Source: Novosphingobium kaempferiae
Lineage (GTDB): Bacteria; Pseudomonadota; Alphaproteobacteria; Sphingomonadales; Sphingomonadaceae
Assembly (NCBI RefSeq): GCF_021227995.1
Contig: NZ_CP089301.1
Location: 4,960,001 to 5,024,000 of the forward strand
Direction of reading: 5' to 3'
Length of the DNA stretch: 64,000 nucleotides
Under the pieces are notes generated by a model. That model was not told the origin of the DNA. It was given only the letters and a program-made list of their open reading frames with translations, and ran no database searches. Each line of letters begins with the position of its first letter. Positions within the stretch are counted from its first letter, which is position 1. Shown one piece after another: positions 45,201 to 53,949 of this stretch. The translations under genes and the position numbers were made by a program.

Positions 45201-47370
45201 CAGAACTGCTGGCGAAGATGCCTGGGCCTCTGGCACTGGCAAGTTCGACATCCTCCACTTTGATGTAAACGTCCTTACCGCTGACAAGGATACCTACCGC
45301 ATCGTAGTCGTTGGAACGAACTGAACCCACATTGAGCGCTACGTCGCCGCGTATCGCCGATACCACTATGCCAGCGCCGTCGAGTTTGCCTGCGTCGATC
45401 GAGACATCGCCCGCATAAGTATAGGCAAAAACCCCCGCATTATGAAAACTATCATGCGTATTGTCAGCGCTGGTCTTGACATGACCCACCTCTATCGAGA
45501 TATCGCCGCCGACCGCCATGTTGACCGCATGAATGCCATCAGCGTAGTCATTTACCGTTTCGACCGATCCCGCCTTGATCTTGATCGAATTGTCTCGGCC
45601 CGCACTGTAGGCATAAATACCATGAGCACCGATACCCGCGGTCTTGACGGAATTTACATTAATTTCGGTTTTCATCCCGACGCCGAGCGCTACTCCGGCG
45701 ATACCATGCGATAATGTGCCTTCGGTGGATACGCTGCCTACATCGATCGAAATCTTCTGCCCGTAGGATGTGCTCGCACCTCCGGCAAGAGCCAGAATAC
45801 CGTAGGATTCATCTCCCTTAGTGCTGACGCTGTCACCTGTGATCGTCAGATTGCCAAGGAGAGCTTCGGCATGGATGCCGCGCGAGTAGAAGCCCTCGGT
45901 GGATACATTCCCCGCCTTGATCGTAGTATCGCCAAAGACGTTGTATGAGAAAATACCAAAGGCGAAATCGCCCTTGGTGGCTACATCGCCCACTTCGATA
46001 GTGGTGTTGCCACCCCGACCGATGTTGATGACGTCAATGCCATCCGATGCGAAGCCTTGTGTCGAAACGGTGCCAGCCTTGACGGTTATGTCCCGATCCG
46101 CCTGATCCGTCGTCCATACGAAATTGCTGTTCGCGTAGATGCCAGCCGAGTAATCACCCTTGGTGCTGACCGAGTTGGCATTGACGACGACGGCGGCGCC
46201 TACCGCCTTGATACCGCCCGCGTCGGCATGCTGATGATAGCCCTGCCCCTCCGTGACGACGTCGCCCGCGTTGATCGTGGTCGTTCCCCCCGTGTAAGCG
46301 ACGATGCCGCGACCCGCGCCGCCCGTAGTCGTCAGCGAACCGACATCGACGCTGACATCGCCAAGATAGCTGGATGCATAGACGCCGTCGGAACCGTAGC
46401 CCGAAGTCGTGATCTTGCCGGCATGGACCGACACCGGGCCGACATAGGCGTTGGCGCGGATCGCGGTCGAGGCGAAGCCCGCAGTCGACACCTCGTCGGC
46501 GTTGATGCTGATGCCGCGCGGCAATCCGGGAACGTTGTTGGTCGCGTAGATACCGGCCGAATGATCACCCGTGGTCTTCACGGTACCCGCATTGATGGTG
46601 ATGTCCCCGTAGCCGACAGCATGGATGCCCATGGAGCCCTTGCCGGAGGTGCTCACCTGCTGGACGGTGATGTTGGTCTTGCCATCCGCAAGGGTATCGA
46701 TGCCGTGGGAATTGTCACTCGTCGTGACGATGGTCCCGGCATCGACGATCACGTCGTCCCCGAACACGCCGGTGTCTGAGCTGTAGCCACGCACCGCGGC
46801 GCTCTGGATTCCCGACGAGTGAGCGCCCGATGTCGTCAGCGAACCGCCCTTCACGTCGATCGCACCCGCAACGCTGCCTGCGGCGATGCCGTTGGCCTCG
46901 AAGCCCTGCGTCGTGATGTCACCGACGTGAATGGTCAGGTCGCCCGTGCTTGTGTGTCCGGCGACGCCGATCGAGCCAGCACCGTGCGTGGCGATCGTGC
47001 TCGCGCCATCGGCGATCAGGGAGGCGGTGCCGCCGGAGAAGTTGCCGACCGTGATGCCATTCACGTAATCGTCGCCGGTTTCGACCGAGATGCCACCGGC
47101 AAGATGGACAGTGAGATCCTGCGGCGCGGCCTCGTTGCCGATGACGTACTGGATGCCGCCAGGGTAGCCGACCGACGCCGGGCAGGTGATCGCGGTGAGG
47201 GTCAGCACGCCGCAGGCGGGGGCCGCCGCGACGGCCGGCACGTTTCCAAGAAGCAGCGCAGCCGCTGCGCCGCGGAGGGTGGTACCGAGACGCAGCGCCT
47301 GACGGCGCCGGGCCTGGAGGCGGGAAGGTCGGCCGGACTCGATGCTCGAAAGAACGCGATCGTCGTACAC
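42268..47370 (-). CDS. Giant repeat autotransporter passenger lacking its barrel
   Basis: About 1,700 residues. I used the GTG at 47370 (VYDDRVLSSIESG), with AGGGAG upstream and a long signal region ending LLLGNVPAVAAA; the frame reaches 47562. The passenger holds some 35-40 imperfect repeats of form T-x-G-x-x-S-x-G-I-x-A followed by a G-D-x-x-I strand, as in TTGDHSAGIYA or TKGDYSAGIYA, so a long beta-solenoid is expected. The end shows the linker VEGADTRVWGQVYGGVMNRD that normally opens the autotransporter beta-domain. After TTYSLDD, however, the frame enters a palindromic repeat and then overlaps divL by 31 bases. The roughly 270-residue barrel is gone, so export to the surface by type V secretion should fail. 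The passenger is less GC-rich than its neighbours, which suggests transfer. Confidence 0.8.
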   Translation of the reverse strand: MYDDRVLSSIESGRPSRLQARRRQALRLGTTLRGAAAALLLGNVPAVAAAPACGVLTLTAITCPASVGYPGGIQYVIGNEAAPQDLTVHLAGGISVETGDDYVNGITVGNFSGGTASLIADGASTIATHGAGSIGVAGHTSTGDLTIHVGDITTQGFEANGIAAGSVAGAIDVKGGSLTTSGAHSSGIQSAAVRGYSSDTGVFGDDVIVDAGTIVTTSDNSHGIDTLADGKTNITVQQVSTSGKGSMGIHAVGYGDITINAGTVKTTGDHSAGIYATNNVPGLPRGISINADEVSTAGFASTAIRANAYVGPVSVHAGKITTSGYGSDGVYASSYLGDVSVDVGSLTTTGGAGRGIVAYTGGTTTINAGDVVTEGQGYHQHADAGGIKAVGAAVVVNANSVSTKGDYSAGIYANSNFVWTTDQADRDITVKAGTVSTQGFASDGIDVINIGRGGNTTIEVGDVATKGDFAFGIFSYNVFGDTTIKAGNVSTEGFYSRGIHAEALLGNLTITGDSVSTKGDESYGILALAGGASTSYGQKISIDVGSVSTEGTLSHGIAGVALGVGMKTEINVNSVKTAGIGAHGIYAYSAGRDNSIKIKAGSVETVNDYADGIHAVNMAVGGDISIEVGHVKTSADNTHDSFHNAGVFAYTYAGDVSIDAGKLDGAGIVVSAIRGDVALNVGSVRSNDYDAVGILVSGKDVYIKVEDVELASARGPGIFASSSGNTSVIAGNISTAGYAASGVMALGSSNAVVEVDQVNTSGRVSQGILAVAGDDDDGDGHDDNGDTIKRVDITINNGVTTSGNKARGVTGFSTGTVSIHNNGLVQTSGYQSYGILAVGTQGVTVDGKGSVQTNGYLSAGVVAEALGGDVTVTQSSIVTHGDYSMGIYAFVYGKDRANAATTGNLKIDVASINTSGRLSEGLVVSNGAQDGNIDVRVGSIKTSGDGSAGLLAFGVDGAVNIMVNDVITTGASIPGHPIDDYNYAAARPTTGIYAVGKSVTVNAAGTVSTAGDGAEGIYAVALGGKASIRANNVSANGAFAAAVHAFGYGGVDVTTSGMISMSGERNAYGVLAVGNGPITVRNSGAIKASGAGYAMGIYASGGSLPGTTISVHNAGSIEVSGFASTGINLTGHGRDDAEVISAGAIVASGDKSHGVAASIGTRRGRTTGPEEAYAVLRRDMSLTPVSKATSAMDERKPNLLIAVADVHVSGEFSVGIGADNLFGKLDIRANRVVAEGDSSTGIAAEGYDLVVEAQSVVSGGHGISVRGSSVRVAAHDVSSTGIGVASASTYHNEVTITGKVTSSQFNAVEVNSLLGDSVLNVLRGGEVIGGGKIHDSVDMPAGPGHSVFMTGKTGVTVNNAGTISNKGDGYTIIAIQDAAVDAGFSINNSGTIEGDLLLTGEKDTFVNSGKFVAMGDSDFGLGDDVLTNSGTLVVRNLANEARAAAAISVTLKGLERFENSGTIDLRSGAVGDTLTLTGNYIGSGNALLALDVNNGLADNLVIQGAATGSTGIVLNQLSKDATLLSKPIELVKVGAGSSSTAFHMAQTEVGLVHYTLAYNAGSFGLTSRAGAGVYRLAKLGEGAQAIWDQSAQAWSSHMTELRDVEGADTRVWGQVYGGVMNRDQSQAIGDTTYSLDDRAIPPPSALRAATSPRQARGGIRKPVRVLPTRVSTGFAPSPIVTTRRAQHSLARWNSRASCLS
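42398..42440. repeat. Double-hairpin REP-like element
   Basis: CCTCCCCGAG (42398-42407) pairs with CTCGGGGAGG (42413-42422), then CAGCGC (42426-42431) pairs with GCGCTG (42435-42440), with ACGGAGGGGG after it. Elements of this shape are common between genes in sphingomonads. Here it lies inside the 3' end of the large autotransporter frame, exactly where its barrel homology stops. Confidence 0.75.
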
Positions 47371-47701
47371 AAAAAGTACTCCCTGGTGACGCCCAGGAGC
47401 AATCGACAATCGGATCCCGCGCACACCGACGAGGTCGATGATGATGGCATACTTCAGAACTCGCGATGGGATCCGACCCGTTGCCCCCTTTGATGCGGGG
47501 TTCAACGTCGCGAGCAGCGCAAACCCGTAAAGAGATGCGCGTCGATGCCAAAGCGATCGCATGCCGGTGACCGACTTGGCCTGATTTGAGAGCGATGCGC
47601 CTCCAGTGGGTCATCCAGACGAGGCGCAGTGGAGCTACGGCGTGGGGTGCCAGCCACCAAAAGTCATTGAATTAACAATAAAACGAAATATCCTGTCTTC
47701 G
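47371..47701. other. Divergent intergenic region, autotransporter and sensor kinase
   Basis: 331 bases without a convincing gene. It must hold the promoters of both divergent genes. The section next to the kinase gene (about 47660-47700) is AT-rich for this genome. I could not pick a confident -35/-10 pair or a clear operator. Confidence 0.4.
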
Positions 47702-50700
47702 ATGAGGGGAAAGCTGGACGTGGCAAACCATTCGAAACGTATGCCGGTGCTATCTCAATTGGCCCTGATCGTTTTTTTCACGTTCTCGGAAAATGTCAGC
47801 GTTGCGCAGCCCTTAACGCAAATCTCACCTGCCGTCGGTACGAGCCATGTTTCCGCGGCACGGCTCAGTTTACTTCAAATGAAGCATAGCTCTTGGACAA
47901 GCCGCGATGGCGCGCCCTCGTTGGTACTGAATATCGGCGAAACCAAAGAAGGTTTTCTTTGGCTGGCGAGCCGGGAAGGCCTCTTTCGGTTCGACGGACT
48001 CTCGTTCGAAGCAATGGATGTTGGCGTGGATCGTGAGAAGTATGGGCTTCCACGAAGGATTGCGGTCGCGCGCGATGGCCGGGTCTGGATTTGGTATCCA
48101 AAGGGCTGGCTTGCCGTGTACCGCGCCGGTCATTTGCGTTTTATCAAGGCTCCCGAGATGGGTGGCGAGGTATTCCATATCGTGGAAACCCGCGACGGTG
48201 CAATCTGGCTTGCGGTCGCCCAGATCGGCCAGCCAATTCGCCGGTATCAGAAAGGCCGCTGGGACACGGTGATGCCGAATCCGAGCCGGGACATGCTGGT
48301 CGATATTATCGAAGCGGGCGACGGTGCGGTCTGGCTAAGCTACAATGAAGCCCTCCTGCGACGAGCGCTCGGCGCCGACCAGTTCGAACGGATCGATGTT
48401 CCGCATGTCCGCGGGGCGAAGCTTGCAGCGGATGCCGGGGGAAACATTTGGCTCACCGCACCAACCGGCGGCCGGCGAATAACGGGACCAAGAGGGAAGT
48501 GGCCTGCAAAGACGTCCCGTTGGTTCCCGTGGGATGCAGATGGTCGCTTTTTCGGCGTGCAGTTCGATCGGAACGGTGATCTGTGGGTGCTCGGCCGGGG
48601 CTTCGGTCGGGTCGCCGGGCTCGCGCAAGCGGAGCGGGCAGGAACCAATTCCGTCGTCTTCGAATTGGGAAACATCCCCCAGATGAGTTCCAATCGCCCG
48701 GCGAGCATGCTTGTCGATCAAATCGGCCAGATCTGGTTCGGCGGGCCCAGAAGCCTCGATCGCTTCAGCGTTCCAAGTGTTGTCCCGGAGCCGGAACTCA
48801 CAGATGTCGCGAGTTACGGTGACACGCTTTTCACATCGTCCTCGGGCTCCGTCTACTTGGGTCAGAATGCCGCAGTCTACAAGGTGGAGCCTGGAGAGCG
48901 CCCCGTCCGGATTCTTGCAACCGGTTCGGAAGTCGAAGCGATCTGCGAGGATAAGGAGGGAGCGATCTGGATAGTGCTTGGCGACCGCATAATTCAGTTG
49001 CGAGGCGAACAGCGAACAAACTTCCCACGGCCGTTTGCCGAGACCGGCGTATACGGATGCGGCGCGGATGAGACCGGCCGCTTCTGGCTTCTTGCATCTA
49101 CGAGCGGGTTGTATTGGCTTGACGGGGTGGAATGGCGGTCAATACGGCCTGATGCATCCAAGACCTTTGACCCGTATGCCATGGCGAGGGATGCCCAAGA
49201 TCGCCTCTGGGTACTGACGGAGCCTGAAGTTCTAACGCGCCTAGCTGGCGGGTTCGCGGAACGACGCGCGATCGGTCCGACAGCGAGCCTCGGCAAGATT
49301 GTTTCACTTCTGCCGACATCTCGCGGTTTCCTGATGTCTGGAGAGGATGGAGCGGCATTGACAACACCCACAGGCGTCACGCGGATGGCACCCAAACAAA
49401 CCATGGCCTTGCGGGGAGTAACCGGCCTCACCGAAACGCCGCAAGGAGACACTTGGGCATTTGGTCGCGGCCTGGTCCGCTTCAGGACTTCTGATTTCCG
49501 AAGAGCCCTCAAAGATCCGAACTTCATCATCCCGGAGCGTGCCTTCACTTTTGAGGATGGATTACCCAACGGGGCCAATGCGCAGGCAATTCGATCGATG
49601 ACCGTAGGGGGGGATGGCCGAATATGGCTGGCGACGATTGATGGCCCGGTGTGGATCGATCCCGCCAAGGTTTTCTCCAACCCGGTCCCCCCAGGCGTCG
49701 CCATAACATCCCTAAGTAGCGGCGGGAGAGTTTTCAGAGATCCTGTGCAAGTCGACCTTCTGGCGGGAGCTTCCGACATCGCGATCGCTTTTTCGGCTCT
49801 CAGCCGTTCCACGCCTGATCGAGTGAAGGTTCTCTATCGCCTTGAGGGCCATGATAAAGATTGGGTCGATCCCGGAAGACGGCGACAGGCGTTCTACACG
49901 AACCTTGAACCCGGCGATTATCGTTTCCGGGTGATCGCCGCGAACGAGGACAACGTATGGAACCGCCTCGGTGGAACCGTCACCGTTTCTATCCCGCCGA
50001 CTTTTCTCCAGAGTTGGGCATTCAAGGTTCTTTGCGGACTTGTGATATTGGTCTTGGGCTGGATCGGCTACTCCATACGCGTTCGCACGGTCGCGAAGCG
50101 CATAAGGATGCGTATGGCTGACCGCATCGGCGAGCGAGAGCGCATAGCGAGGGAAATTCACGATACCCTGCTTCAATCGGTCCAGTCGGTGACTCTTCGC
50201 TTTCACTTGGCCGTCGATGAAATGTCTGCGACCGAACCTATCAAGCCTTCACTTTCAGAAGCCATTGACCAGGCGGATCGCGTCATCGCTGAGGGCAGGG
50301 ACCGCGTCCGGAATCTTCGACCGCTCTCACGTGCGGCCACTTTTGAGGCAGAACTGCATGACATCATTGAGCGGCAGGCGTTCGATTCGTCCGTCAATAT
50401 TGGATTGCATGTAAGCGGACATTCCCGTCCGCTTGATCCCCTGGCATTCGATGAACTCACACAGATTGCGAGCGAGGCCATCTTCAACATTTGGCGTCAT
50501 TCTGAAGCGCGTCAGATCGATGTGCAAATCTCGTACGGAACGCCCTTCTGCCTCCAGTTCATCGATAACGGTGTGGGTATAGATCGTGCCGTTGCTGATG
50601 CTGGGCAAAGGCCCGGGCATTTCGGAATACCGGGAATGCGCGAGCGAACGGAAAAACTAAACGGCAAATTTTCGATTGGTCGACGGTTGACAGGGGGAAC

Positions 50701-50815
50701 GGAACTTATCATCGCGGTGCCCGGCACGATAGCTTACGAAAAACAAGACGCGCGCACCAAGCTTTTCTCGTTGATAAATCTCATAGTTCGTTACTTTAGG
50801 TTCAATCTAATATGA
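47702..50815 (+). CDS. Beta-propeller/Y_Y_Y sensor histidine kinase
   Basis: About 1,037 residues from the ATG at 47702 (a GTG at 47720 with GAGGGG before it is an alternative). A signal-like hydrophobic segment (LSQLALIVFFTFSENVSVAQ) leads to a periplasmic sensor of propeller repeats (ETKEGFLWLASREGLFRFDG, ARDGRVWIWYPKGWL), then a Y_Y_Y domain (YRLEGHDKDWVDPG, NLEPGDYRFRVIAANEDNVW). A TM helix (VLCGLVILVLGWIGY) and a HisKA_3-type kinase follow, with His820 in REIHDTLLQS and ATPase motif DNGVGIDRAVAD then GIPGMRERTEKLNG. Partner is probably the NarL-type regulator at 51130, which is frameshifted. It is divergent from the giant autotransporter. Confidence 0.88.
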   Translation: MRGKLDVANHSKRMPVLSQLALIVFFTFSENVSVAQPLTQISPAVGTSHVSAARLSLLQMKHSSWTSRDGAPSLVLNIGETKEGFLWLASREGLFRFDGLSFEAMDVGVDREKYGLPRRIAVARDGRVWIWYPKGWLAVYRAGHLRFIKAPEMGGEVFHIVETRDGAIWLAVAQIGQPIRRYQKGRWDTVMPNPSRDMLVDIIEAGDGAVWLSYNEALLRRALGADQFERIDVPHVRGAKLAADAGGNIWLTAPTGGRRITGPRGKWPAKTSRWFPWDADGRFFGVQFDRNGDLWVLGRGFGRVAGLAQAERAGTNSVVFELGNIPQMSSNRPASMLVDQIGQIWFGGPRSLDRFSVPSVVPEPELTDVASYGDTLFTSSSGSVYLGQNAAVYKVEPGERPVRILATGSEVEAICEDKEGAIWIVLGDRIIQLRGEQRTNFPRPFAETGVYGCGADETGRFWLLASTSGLYWLDGVEWRSIRPDASKTFDPYAMARDAQDRLWVLTEPEVLTRLAGGFAERRAIGPTASLGKIVSLLPTSRGFLMSGEDGAALTTPTGVTRMAPKQTMALRGVTGLTETPQGDTWAFGRGLVRFRTSDFRRALKDPNFIIPERAFTFEDGLPNGANAQAIRSMTVGGDGRIWLATIDGPVWIDPAKVFSNPVPPGVAITSLSSGGRVFRDPVQVDLLAGASDIAIAFSALSRSTPDRVKVLYRLEGHDKDWVDPGRRRQAFYTNLEPGDYRFRVIAANEDNVWNRLGGTVTVSIPPTFLQSWAFKVLCGLVILVLGWIGYSIRVRTVAKRIRMRMADRIGERERIAREIHDTLLQSVQSVTLRFHLAVDEMSATEPIKPSLSEAIDQADRVIAEGRDRVRNLRPLSRAATFEAELHDIIERQAFDSSVNIGLHVSGHSRPLDPLAFDELTQIASEAIFNIWRHSEARQIDVQISYGTPFCLQFIDNGVGIDRAVADAGQRPGHFGIPGMRERTEKLNGKFSIGRRLTGGTELIIAVPGTIAYEKQDARTKLFSLINLIVRYFRFNLI

Positions 50816-51129
50816 GCTCATGGATGGAAATGATAATCCCTTCCCTCCGGTGGTATCACCGGTAAGGTTGATTCCCCAACGTTGGGACCGCGTCCAATAT
50901 CAGTCACTTTACTGTGCGGTTGGTGCAAGGCCGCTCCGTGACCAATTAATCGGGCGCAACACGTTTCAATTTTTCGGCATCCTTAGCCAAGCTGACCATA
51001 GGATTTCGGCCTGCACCTATACTTCCAGTCCGGCATAGTAGATCACGCTCATGCGAGGCCAGACTTTCTGGTCGCTTGCCGGATGTACTGAACGCCGCGT
51101 ACGCGCCCCAAGCAGCCCTTGAACGCCCA
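50816..51129. other. Intergenic region after sensor kinase
   Basis: 314 bases. A small hairpin CCGGTG-GTAT-CACCGG (50847-50862) occurs about 32 bases past the kinase stop, without a T tract. A 72-codon plus-strand frame is present but its protein has no family character. I see nothing else. Confidence 0.4.
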
Positions 51130-51770
51130 TCAGCGTTCGATGAAGCCGCGCCGGATGGCCACCGTGACGGCATGGGTCCGATCATCCACGCCAAGCTTCT
51201 CGAACGCGCGTTTCAGATGCGCCTTGATCGTGTCGATCGACAGATCGAGCCGCCAGGCGATCTCCTTGTTGGCATGGCCCTCCGCGACCAGCCGCAGCAC
51301 TTCCAGTTCGCGGTCGCTTAGCGGCTCGTCGAGGGCGTGTGCGGCAAGGTCGTGGACGATCTCCTGACTGAGCGCCGGGCGTCCGGCGGAAACCATGCGG
51401 ATCGCATCGAGCAGTTCTTTGCGGATGCCGTTCTTGAGCAGGTAACCCGCCGCCCCGGCCTGGATGCAGCGCACCACCTGCGCGTCGCCGGGGTAGGTGG
51501 TGAGGACCAGTATCCGCGCGCGGGGGATCGCTTGCGGATCGCCTCTATGGCTTCGAGGCCGCTGATGCCGGGCATCTGGAGATCCATCAGGACGACGTCG
51601 GGCTCAAGCTCGGCGAAGCGCGCGATGCCCTCGGTGCCGTCACCCGCCTCGCCCGCCACGGCCATGTCCGCCTGGCGTTCGATCAGGGTCGCGATGCCGT
51701 CCCGCAGGAACGGGTGGTCATCGACGATCAGTACGCGGATCGGCCGGTCTAGGCCCGCTTGTGACGCCAT
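51130..51770 (-). pseudogene. NarL/FixJ-type response regulator with a frameshift
   Basis: Two frames read as one regulator. The first (from 51770) is a receiver: VRVLIVDDHPFLRDGIATLI, PDVVLMDLQMPGISG (phospho-acceptor Asp), then AIRKRSPARGYWSS, where the sense is lost. The second frame gives RARILVLTTYPGDAQVVRCI then AAGYLLKNG and a LuxR helix-turn-helix (LSDRELEVLRLVAEGHANKE). A missing base near 51530, where AAGCGATCCC would be AAGGCGATCCC, restores it. This would be the partner of the HisKA_3 sensor kinase, convergent with it. The lesion could be real or a sequencing/assembly error. Confidence 0.8.
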
Positions 51771-52009
51771 CCGTCATGCTCTCCAAGGGAGCCGCAGCGA
51801 GTGTCATGATCCCTCCGGCGTGCCGATGCGCCGGTGAGAATGCGGGCAAAAGCGTCCCGGATCAACGCGGTTTGCGACATCGCGCGGCCAATTACCCGAA
51901 TGAGTGATGCGCCGGACCCGATCGGGGGTCGGGCCCGGTCCGAGCGCTAGGTATTCTCCATCGTAGTTCCGCGATGCGGCCACTCAGGGGCGACCAAGGG
52001 GGCAGGCAG

Positions 52010-53785
52010 ATGACCAGCGCTATCCGGCCCGACGAGGCACACGGCTTCGCATTCGGACCTTTCATCCTGAAGCCCGAACGCCAGCTCCTGCTGCGCGACG
52101 GAGCGCCGGTTCCGCTCGGCGGCCGGGCGCTCGACCTCCTGATCGCGCTGGTCGAGCGACCGGGCGAACTGGTGGAAAAGCGCTACCTGATGGCGCGCGC
52201 CTGGCCCGATACCAATGTCGAGGACGGCAACCTCAAGGTCAACATCGCCTCGCTTCGACGCGCCTTGCGCGACGGGTCGGACGAGAACGGCTTCATCGCC
52301 ACCGTGACGGGACGCGGCTACCGCTTCATAGCGCCGGTACGTCGGCTTGGCGGATTCGCGTCGACGGCTTCCGCACCGCCCTCTCCCCGCCCGACACACC
52401 GCCTGCCCGAAGCGATCCGCATGGTCGGCAGGACGAAGCAGATCGCCACCGCCCGCACCGCGATCGATCAGGGCCGGTTGCTGTCCATCGTCGGCCCCGG
52501 CGGCGTGGGCAAGTCTGCCCTCGCGCTGGCGCTGGCGGGCGACCTTGCCACCGAAACCGGCATCGACGCCCTCCGGGTTGACCTTTCCGGGCTGGATCCG
52601 GCAGACGGCCCCGCCGCCGTCCATACCGCAATCGCGACCGCGCTGGACCTCGATGCACGCACCGCGTCGCTCTCCTCCCTCACCGACGACCTGCGTGGGC
52701 ACGGCACCCTGCTGATCCTCGACAATTGCGAACCCGCCGTCGATGCGGTCGCCGTGACCGTCGACAGCCTCATCGCGGCGGCCTCCACCCTGCGCATCAT
52801 CGCTACCAGCCGCGAGCCGCTCTGCGCGCGCAGGGAGCGCATCCTGCGCCTCCGTGGTCTCGACCTCCCACCCGAATGCCCCGGCCCGTCTGCCGACGAA
52901 GCTCTGCGGTTCGGCGCCGTCGAACTGTTCGTCGATCGGGCGGGCGACCTGACACGGCCATTCCGGCTGGACGACGACGAGGCACCCGAAGTGGCGCGCC
53001 TGTGCCGCATGCTCGACGGGCTGCCGCTCGCGATCGAGTTTGCCGCCATGCAAGTGGCTACATTCGGAGTGCGACAGCTCAGGCTGCTCCTGGAAAGCGG
53101 CATGGAGCAGCTCGGCGGTTTGCGCAGCGACACGCCCCGACATCGCAGCCTGCGTTCGTGCATCGATTGGAGCTACCGCCTGCTGTCCGAGCGCGAGCGC
53201 TTCCTGCTCCGCCACTTGAGCAGGCAAACCAACAGCTTCACGCTGGCTTCCGCATGTCGCATCGGCATGGACGCTGGCATGTTGGAAAGCGCGGCAATCG
53301 ACGATCTTTCCGCGCTCGTGTCGAAGTCTATGGTGGAGGTTCAGACCAGCTCGACGGCGACACGCTACTGCCTGCCGCATACCGTGCGGACCTATGGACT
53401 CGCCCGGGCGGCGGAGACCGGGCGCAAGGGCCAAACTTGGCCGCCGCCGGCGGGCGATGCGTTCCTCGGCATCGCGGCGGATGCCGCATTAGGCGCGGTA
53501 AGCGAACGCCTGAGGGGTGCCACCCCCTATGCCAGAATGCTCTTTACCGAATCCAACTTCAAATTTGTCGGTACTGTCCACGAGATCGCCGAAGAACTCA
53601 ATGTGCCGATGGCGCAGGTCGCGCTTGCCTGGATGCTGGCGCGCGCTGAAACCATTTCACTCCTCCCAGGGGCGCGCCGGCCTATGCAACTGGAAGGTAA
53701 CCTTCCGGCTACTTCACTGTCGTTTATTCAAGGACAGGGCAAGCGATTTGACGCAGTTGACGACATGCACCCTTTCGACCCATAA
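52010..53785 (+). CDS. Winged-helix/NB-ARC-like regulator fused to an aldo/keto reductase tail
   Basis: A 591-residue chimera from the ATG at 52010 (GGGGGCAGG upstream). Residues about 10-105 form an OmpR-type winged helix (GGRALDLLIALVERPGELVE, VTGRGYRFIAPVRR). A P-loop ATPase follows with GPGGVGKSALALALAGDLA, LLILDNCEP and LDGLPLAIEFAAMQV. After YCLPHTVRTYGLARAAETG the text changes. From about 53515 it reads TPYARMLFTESNFKFVGTVH and EIAEELNVPMAQVALAWMLA then LLPGARRPMQLEGN, which is the end of an aldo/keto reductase. The regulator's usual C-terminal tetratricopeptide part is missing, so a deletion fused two genes and function is doubtful. Confidence 0.75.
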   Translation: MTSAIRPDEAHGFAFGPFILKPERQLLLRDGAPVPLGGRALDLLIALVERPGELVEKRYLMARAWPDTNVEDGNLKVNIASLRRALRDGSDENGFIATVTGRGYRFIAPVRRLGGFASTASAPPSPRPTHRLPEAIRMVGRTKQIATARTAIDQGRLLSIVGPGGVGKSALALALAGDLATETGIDALRVDLSGLDPADGPAAVHTAIATALDLDARTASLSSLTDDLRGHGTLLILDNCEPAVDAVAVTVDSLIAAASTLRIIATSREPLCARRERILRLRGLDLPPECPGPSADEALRFGAVELFVDRAGDLTRPFRLDDDEAPEVARLCRMLDGLPLAIEFAAMQVATFGVRQLRLLLESGMEQLGGLRSDTPRHRSLRSCIDWSYRLLSERERFLLRHLSRQTNSFTLASACRIGMDAGMLESAAIDDLSALVSKSMVEVQTSSTATRYCLPHTVRTYGLARAAETGRKGQTWPPPAGDAFLGIAADAALGAVSERLRGATPYARMLFTESNFKFVGTVHEIAEELNVPMAQVALAWMLARAETISLLPGARRPMQLEGNLPATSLSFIQGQGKRFDAVDDMHPFDP

Positions 53786-53949
53786 TTCATCTTCAACTTG
53801 CCCCTCGGCGTGCTTTTTGGAGGAATGGACGTGGCGTTGAGGCTCCCCCGGTTTCGTCCTCGATCGTGATGAAGAGCACCCCCTATTGATTGGGGAGCGC
53901 TGCTCGAACAAGCGAATATCGCATCATAATCCACGATGCGAATAACGAA

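Noticed and set aside
42700..47050. Could the repeats be a CRISPR-like or other DNA array?
   Set aside because: The repetition is at protein level with variable DNA; there are no uniform direct repeats and spacers. No CRISPR array was seen anywhere in the window.
50820..51038. 72-codon plus-strand frame after the sensor kinase
   Set aside because: No ribosome site, no family character, and it starts only 5 bases after the kinase stop in a non-coding stretch.
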